Source of the DNA: Oreocharis arfaki
Lineage: Eukaryota > Chordata > Aves > Passeriformes > Paramythiidae
Assembly (NCBI GenBank): GCA_013398015.1
Contig: VZRR01012727.1
Coordinates: forward strand, 1,341,901 to 1,405,900
Direction of reading: 5' to 3'
DNA length: 64,000 nucleotides
Shown: positions 59,426 through 64,000 of the stretch, one piece after another
How positions within the stretch are numbered: the stretch's first letter is position 1
Layout of the letters: every line of letters begins with the position of its first letter
Notes under the pieces: generated by a model
What the model was told of the DNA's origin: nothing
The model's database searches: none
The model's input: the letters and a program-made list of their open reading frames with translations, nothing else
Made by a program: the position numbers and the translations under genes

Positions 59426-59657
59426 AACCACTCGGACCTGCCGAAGTAAAACCTTAACAAGCACAACTGCCTTTTGAATCGAAGTCTGCAGGTTTGCAGG
59501 GAGCAGGCTGATGAGGGGCACGGGCAGAGATGGCTCGTAGGGGGCTGGGTGCCCCGGGTGTGCCCTTAGCTTCAGACATGAGGAGAAAGCAGTGAGGATC
59601 AGCACCAGCCCTTTGGACAACAGGCAACCCGGCGGAGGATGTCCTATCAAGATGAAT

Positions 59658-59727
59658 ATGGCTCATTCAAGAATTAACTCTCTACTCATCTTCTACCTCA
59701 GTTTTTTGCTGCTCATCCATTTAAAAA
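59658..59727 (+). CDS. CRB1: CRB1 first coding exon (signal peptide)
   Basis: CRB1 (Crumbs homologue 1) is a large EGF and laminin-G membrane protein that organises apical polarity and adherens junctions in photoreceptors and Muller glia. Mutations cause retinal dystrophy. This exon encodes MAHSRINSLLIFYLSF, continuing LLLIHLK, 23 codons plus one base, before a GTAAGA donor. Human CRB1 begins almost the same way (INYLLIFYLSFSLLIYIK, from memory) and ends exon 1 at the same phase. The run of leucine, isoleucine and phenylalanine is a signal-peptide core. The chosen ATG (A at -3, G at +4) matches the human start. An in-frame ATG two codons upstream (59652) and another at 59592 are alternatives. 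Position and orientation fit conserved gene order. The remaining exons lie beyond the window. Confidence 0.88.
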
Positions 59728-62321
59728 GTAAGATTTGCACTTTTTCTTATTGTTCTGACATGTCCTCTGGGGAGATGGTTAGACATGCACTTCTAGCAGA
59801 AAGCTTGTGTTGTCAGAAGGCTTTAAAAATTTGATGGAGATGCCAAAAAGATTTGGTCCATGAAACTAAGTTGTATGAACTCGTTTCTTGATAGCTTTCC
59901 TGACCTCCATGCTTCAACTTTGCAGGTTTTTTTTAAATAAGGAATGAAAGCATTTTGTTGCTTTGCATATTTAAGGTACAGCAATAAATTATTCTGCTAA
60001 AACTGCACCTATACTTCAAAGTCTGCTTTTTGATACCACTTATTCAGTAAATCTAAACCTTTCTGATTGAAATCTAGACTAATTTATCCTCTGCTTAAAC
60101 TGTTCACATTACATTTTTAGTAGGATTGCTTTATTATATACACTTTTTTAACTACAGCCTCTAGAGAAAGCAGTTATTAAACGACTGTGATGTATTTGGT
60201 GTTGTAAAATATGTCCATTATGAGGGAGCAAGAAAGTCCAACTACTTTTATAGAGAAAAAATGTTCTTGGCAAACTTCCACATAAACAGAAGTGTGCAAA
60301 ACAGTGGAAGTCACAATGGGTTTCCTTGATAATTGTGTCAGATGGGTGAGAGTAAGTACAAGCCAAGGAGGCTAAATGGCCTCAGCTGGTGAGGCTGCTG
60401 TGTGTGTATGAAAAGCAGCAGCTCTTCATGTTTAAAATGAAGATCTGCGGGATGTGTGCCTGAGGAGGCTGTTTGATTTGTGTCTGTTGCATGTGAATAG
60501 CAGTAACACAAAGCTTTGAGCAGCTGCCATTAAACAAGAAGACTTGGCATTAGCGTACAGTGTTGTGTAATCTGGGTCACCTTCTGTTGCTGCATCACTC
60601 AAATTGTTACTTGGACAGTTTACAGCCCAACATAAATTAAAGACTAAAAAGCAAACAGATGCAGTTGGATCAACCAGCACTGAAAAAAAAAAATGTTATA
60701 GAAACACCATTTTATGCTAGTAATTTTCTTTTTGGGGATGTACTGATGTGAATCAAGGAAGCCAAAGTGCTTTTCTAAATTAAGTCACAACAGGACATAT
60801 TAAAAAAAAAAAAAAAAAAAGAAAAGAGAGACTGGACCTTTAACTTTCACAAAGCAATTTTCAAAATCTACATCCTGTAGGATGAACCACCAGAAAGTCC
60901 CTAAGACAAAGTCTGCTATCTAAGTAAAAGAAAGTAATAAGAGTAGTGTTAGTTAAGAAAATTTCATTTATACATGAGGCAGGCAAATCAGAACAAAATA
61001 TAAAAGTTTTGGGAAAGGGAATTAAAAGAGAAGTTCTTATAAATTAAGAAGGTCACATTAAAAACATCATGCAGGAAAAAAAACATTGCTAGAAAGTAAA
61101 CAAGAGAAGAATCAGCTTAAAGAAAGAAGATAAATACGAGTTTTGGCTTTCATCTTGGGTGAGCTTTCCTCAATGCAGGATGCCAAAGGCGAGAAAAGTA
61201 ATTGTATATCATTTTATGCCTTTTCCTTAGCCCAGTTAACTGGGATGACATGTCGGATGTGGCATGAGTTTTCCCTGGGTTATGGCCATATGGCCAGTCT
61301 CAAGCAAGGCGCTTTTCAGTCTTGGAGGACTCTCCTCCTCAGGTAGAACTGTGGCTGTTGCAGAATGATGTGATACAAATTGATATACGAGGATGGAGCA
61401 GCTGCATCGGGAGCCAGTATCAGTCTCAGGACCATCTCTCTATCTATCAGTGCTGTGAATTTAATGATCTTGATGAGTATTTTCTCTTTAGAAAGTTTGT
61501 ACACCATTTGAAACTGCTAACAGTTTCTTTTAATAAAAACATAGCTGTGAACAGATAAGACAGAAATAGAAGCAGGAGAATTGACTGCAATTACTTTCCT
61601 ACTTAAAAATTAAAGCTGAGAAAGACCAAGATAGAAAAGCTGAGGATAAAATGGAACAGAGGTGATTGATGATGATATTTATAAAAGTTGTATCAGCCAT
61701 TATGTTTTTAGAATCAATTTACTGGACTCATCTTCCCCAAAAGATTCTCATCTTAGATCCTGCTTGAAGGCAGGATGTCCCTTATAACTATTCATTGTCA
61801 ACAATTTGGAAAATAAATAGTATTTTGAAGCCATGAACGCTGTATGCAAGCATTCAATACAAGCTGGGTTTACATGCCATTTTGTGAATACAATTTATTT
61901 CTACAAATCATACCAAATGAAGCACTCACAGCAAATTAATCTGGGGCATCCAGAGATGCCCAGCTCTGCGTGAGGAGGGACCAACAGTTGACAGGAAGCA
62001 TGTCCCAAATCCAGAACAACATTGATAACTCATTGCTGCTGTACTATTGTCTAACAGGAATTAAAAGCATGACACTGTGGGCAGAGAGTTGCTTTTGGAA
62101 TAGAGGAAGAGAAATTATGATAAATACAGGAATATTTGCACATCAGTTTTGGAAGTGATTCTGTCTGAAGTCAAGTTCAGAATCTTTCAATTCAACATCC
62201 AAGTACTGATATTTTCTTTTTTTTTTAACAAGTTTTACAATGGGTTATCTATCATTATTGCAGAATTGTCTTTCTTTTCACAAAAATTCAGAAAAATAAT
62301 ATTTTAAGGTCAAAACTATTG

Positions 62322-62460
62322 CCCAGATAAGTTGTGGATTCCCTATCTCTGAAAGTGTTCAAGGCCTGGTCTAGTGAAAGTTGTTCCTGCCCACAGCAGG
62401 AGGTTCAAACTAGATGATCTTTAAGGTCCTTTCCATCCCAAACAATTCTGTGATTCTGTT
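62322..62460 (+). mobile_element. CR1 LINE 3'-end fragment
   Basis: The fragment reads AAGTTGTGGATTCCCTATCT, GTGTTCAAGGCCTGGTCTAG, AACTAGATGATCTTTAAGGT, CCTTTCCATCCC and ends ATTCTGTGATTCTG. This is the sense-strand 3' terminus of an avian CR1 element. It is 5'-truncated and lies inside CRB1 intron 1. Confidence 0.93.
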
Positions 62461-63735
62461 TTTCTCCATTTTACTAAACTTTCAGCAGAACTGAAAAAAA
62501 ATATTATTTGCTTCAAAATAAATGCTTCACAAGTTGTTCAAATGTTCATAAATTAAGAATGGAAATTCATTTGGGATTGCTGTTAATGTGAGCAAAATAT
62601 CTGAGCTTTACTTGCAGCTTTTTTCCACCCCTCTGAGATGCTGGCACTATGCAATTTTTCCCTGTGGAGAAGAATTCTTAATGTCCCACAACTATTCCCA
62701 TTACTCACGAAACTTCTAATTACTGCTTAATTACTGTGTTAGGAATAAAGCTCTGCTTATAAAGAGATTTGTGGTTTTGCTCACACTGCTCATCCCTCAT
62801 GCACACTCGGATGATGTAAGGAGATTTCCAGCAAAGTCTCGTTAGTGTGGTTTGATGAGTTCACAGCCCACTCGGCAGCTCCTCATTAGCCCTCCGCGGA
62901 GCTGAGCCTGTCAGAGCCGCACTCAGCAGCCTCTGAGTGCCGGCACCAGAAGCCCTGCAGCCCTGCCTCCCTCCTGGCTGTCACACATTGCATCTGGAGC
63001 ACAGCAGAAATGAAACATCCTTCAGATGTCTGCCATCATCTTCAGTAAGCAAAAAGCAACAGCTTCTAGACCCAGTTGTAATGGTACTGGGTTGGTTTTT
63101 TTTTTTTCCTTTTCATTTATACATTTTATTATGGATAACATCTCCATCTCTGGAATGAAATGAAATCTTAGGAATGAAAACTAGTAGCCCTGTAACTTTT
63201 TAAAAAGGCAGTAACTTCTACAAAACAAATGTGTAAAAGTGACATTAAGACCACCCCACCCATAACTGTATTTGAGCCTCTCAGTTCAAGGTCTTACAAG
63301 ACATCCTTAGGGTGCTACACTTAGCATTCCAAGAGCAGAGTAAGGATGCCAGGTTACAGACTCCCTCTCTGCTGTGTGCTCCCTAACTTGGGAACTGTCA
63401 CCACTGAGAACCTCTGGAGGTCAAACTTTTCCCCACCTCCTGTTCAGTCATTCAGAAATTATAGTGCAAGAAATCAGCTTCTTCAAAAATTTAGCCCTCA
63501 AAGGACAGTGATTTTGGCAATACAAGACAAACCCCTGAATGATGTGTTCACAGTCACGGGACAAAGAGGGAATTCTGCAGCAAGGACACTGATCAGTCTC
63601 TGTAAGCAGGTGTTGTTTGTGGCTAATGATCTATTAGGAAAGAGTCTGATGGGCAAGAAAGGAGGCTGTGCAAAAGGGTGTTTTGTCATTCATGCTTAAC
63701 CAGCAGCACAGACCACACATGGATCTTGAAACACT

Positions 63736-63773
63736 GTTATCCTGTTATGTTATCCTGTTATGTTATCCTGTAT
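63736..63773. repeat. 13-base tandem repeat, about 2.9 copies
   Basis: GTTATCCTGTTAT is repeated head to tail at 63736, 63749 and 63762, with the last copy shortened. Confidence 0.9.
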
Positions 63774-63895
63774 CCGTGATAATGCACTGGAGAAACTGAC
63801 GCTGGAAAGTTAAAGCGTTTCATACAAGCAGAGGATATAAACCTAGTGTTTTAATATATACATAAACCTTTCACAGGTGTCCTCACACAAAATTT

Positions 63896-63943
63896 ATCTA
63901 TCTATCTATCTGTCTATCTGCCTGTCTGTCTGTCTGTCTATCC
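63896..63943. repeat. TCTA/TCTG tetranucleotide microsatellite
   Basis: This is an uninterrupted set of TCTA units followed by TCTG units with one TGCC variant, about 12 units in all. It is a likely length-polymorphic locus. Confidence 0.93.
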
Positions 63944-64000
63944 ACAGTTTCTTGTTCTCCCTGTGTTACTTTGGTAAACCTAAAGCACCTAGGGATTTCT

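Larger units (their letters stand above)
59728..64000 (+). other. CRB1 intron 1 (partial)
   Basis: I found no cysteine-rich EGF-like exon on the plus strand before the window end, so this is taken as intron 1. It holds a CR1 3' end (62322-62460), a GC-rich patch at about 62840-63000, a 13-base tandem repeat and a TCTA/TCTG microsatellite near the right edge. Confidence 0.7.

Noticed and set aside
61322..61558. Possible CRB1 exon 2
   Set aside because: It lacks the six-cysteine EGF spacing and CRB1-like sequence, and no suitable acceptor leads into it.
1..64000. CRISPR arrays, bacterial operons, phage or insertion sequences
   Set aside because: The window is clearly a vertebrate nuclear genome. 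The only repeats are LINE and SINE fragments, short tandem repeats and inverted repeats.

Overview
This is a vertebrate nuclear window and almost certainly a songbird-type (passerine) genome. It has long introns with GT-AG boundaries, CpG islands at gene starts, several CR1 LINE fragments of the kind that dominate bird genomes, and one tRNA-Ile-derived SINE with a CR1-like tail that resembles the passerine family TguSINE1. Gene order is ASPM (minus), ZBTB41 (minus), CRB1 (plus), the order I know from human 1q31.

From 50 to 26610, on the minus strand, lies ASPM, the microcephaly-linked spindle-pole protein. I could place 26 consecutive coding exons with matching phases, about 3,315 codons. They run from the ATG in a CpG island, through the ASH domain, the disordered exon 3 with LSPD motifs, two calponin-homology domains and a huge IQ-repeat exon (6661-11286), to the exon after the IQ array. 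The last two exons and the stop lie to the left of position 1. Exon 1 contains an 823-base N run whose two flanks share 14 identical bases, so the gap is probably not real.

From 26612 to 31651 come the ASPM promoter and the ZBTB41 3' UTR and spacer. The promoter has three CCAAT boxes exactly 50 bp apart followed by a TTTGAA CHR element. From 31652 to 43611, on the minus strand, is the complete ZBTB41 coding region: 10 coding exons, 906 codons, one BTB domain and 14 C2H2 fingers. One of its introns needs a GC-AG splice pair. Its 5' CpG island around 43920-44540 is broken by a second N run.

From 44541 to about 59200 is a mostly gene-free spacer with one candidate minus-strand terminal exon. 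At 59658-59727, on the plus strand, is the signal-peptide first coding exon of CRB1, a photoreceptor and epithelial polarity protein, downstream of its own small CpG island. The rest of the window is CRB1 intron 1.

The three genes are neighbours but not an operon. ASPM acts at mitotic spindle poles, ZBTB41 is a predicted nuclear zinc-finger factor, and CRB1 is an apical membrane polarity protein. I found no unknown multi-gene system. The most notable items are the 50-bp-periodic cell-cycle promoter, the artefactual gap, the GC-AG intron, the SINE and the CRB1 first exon.
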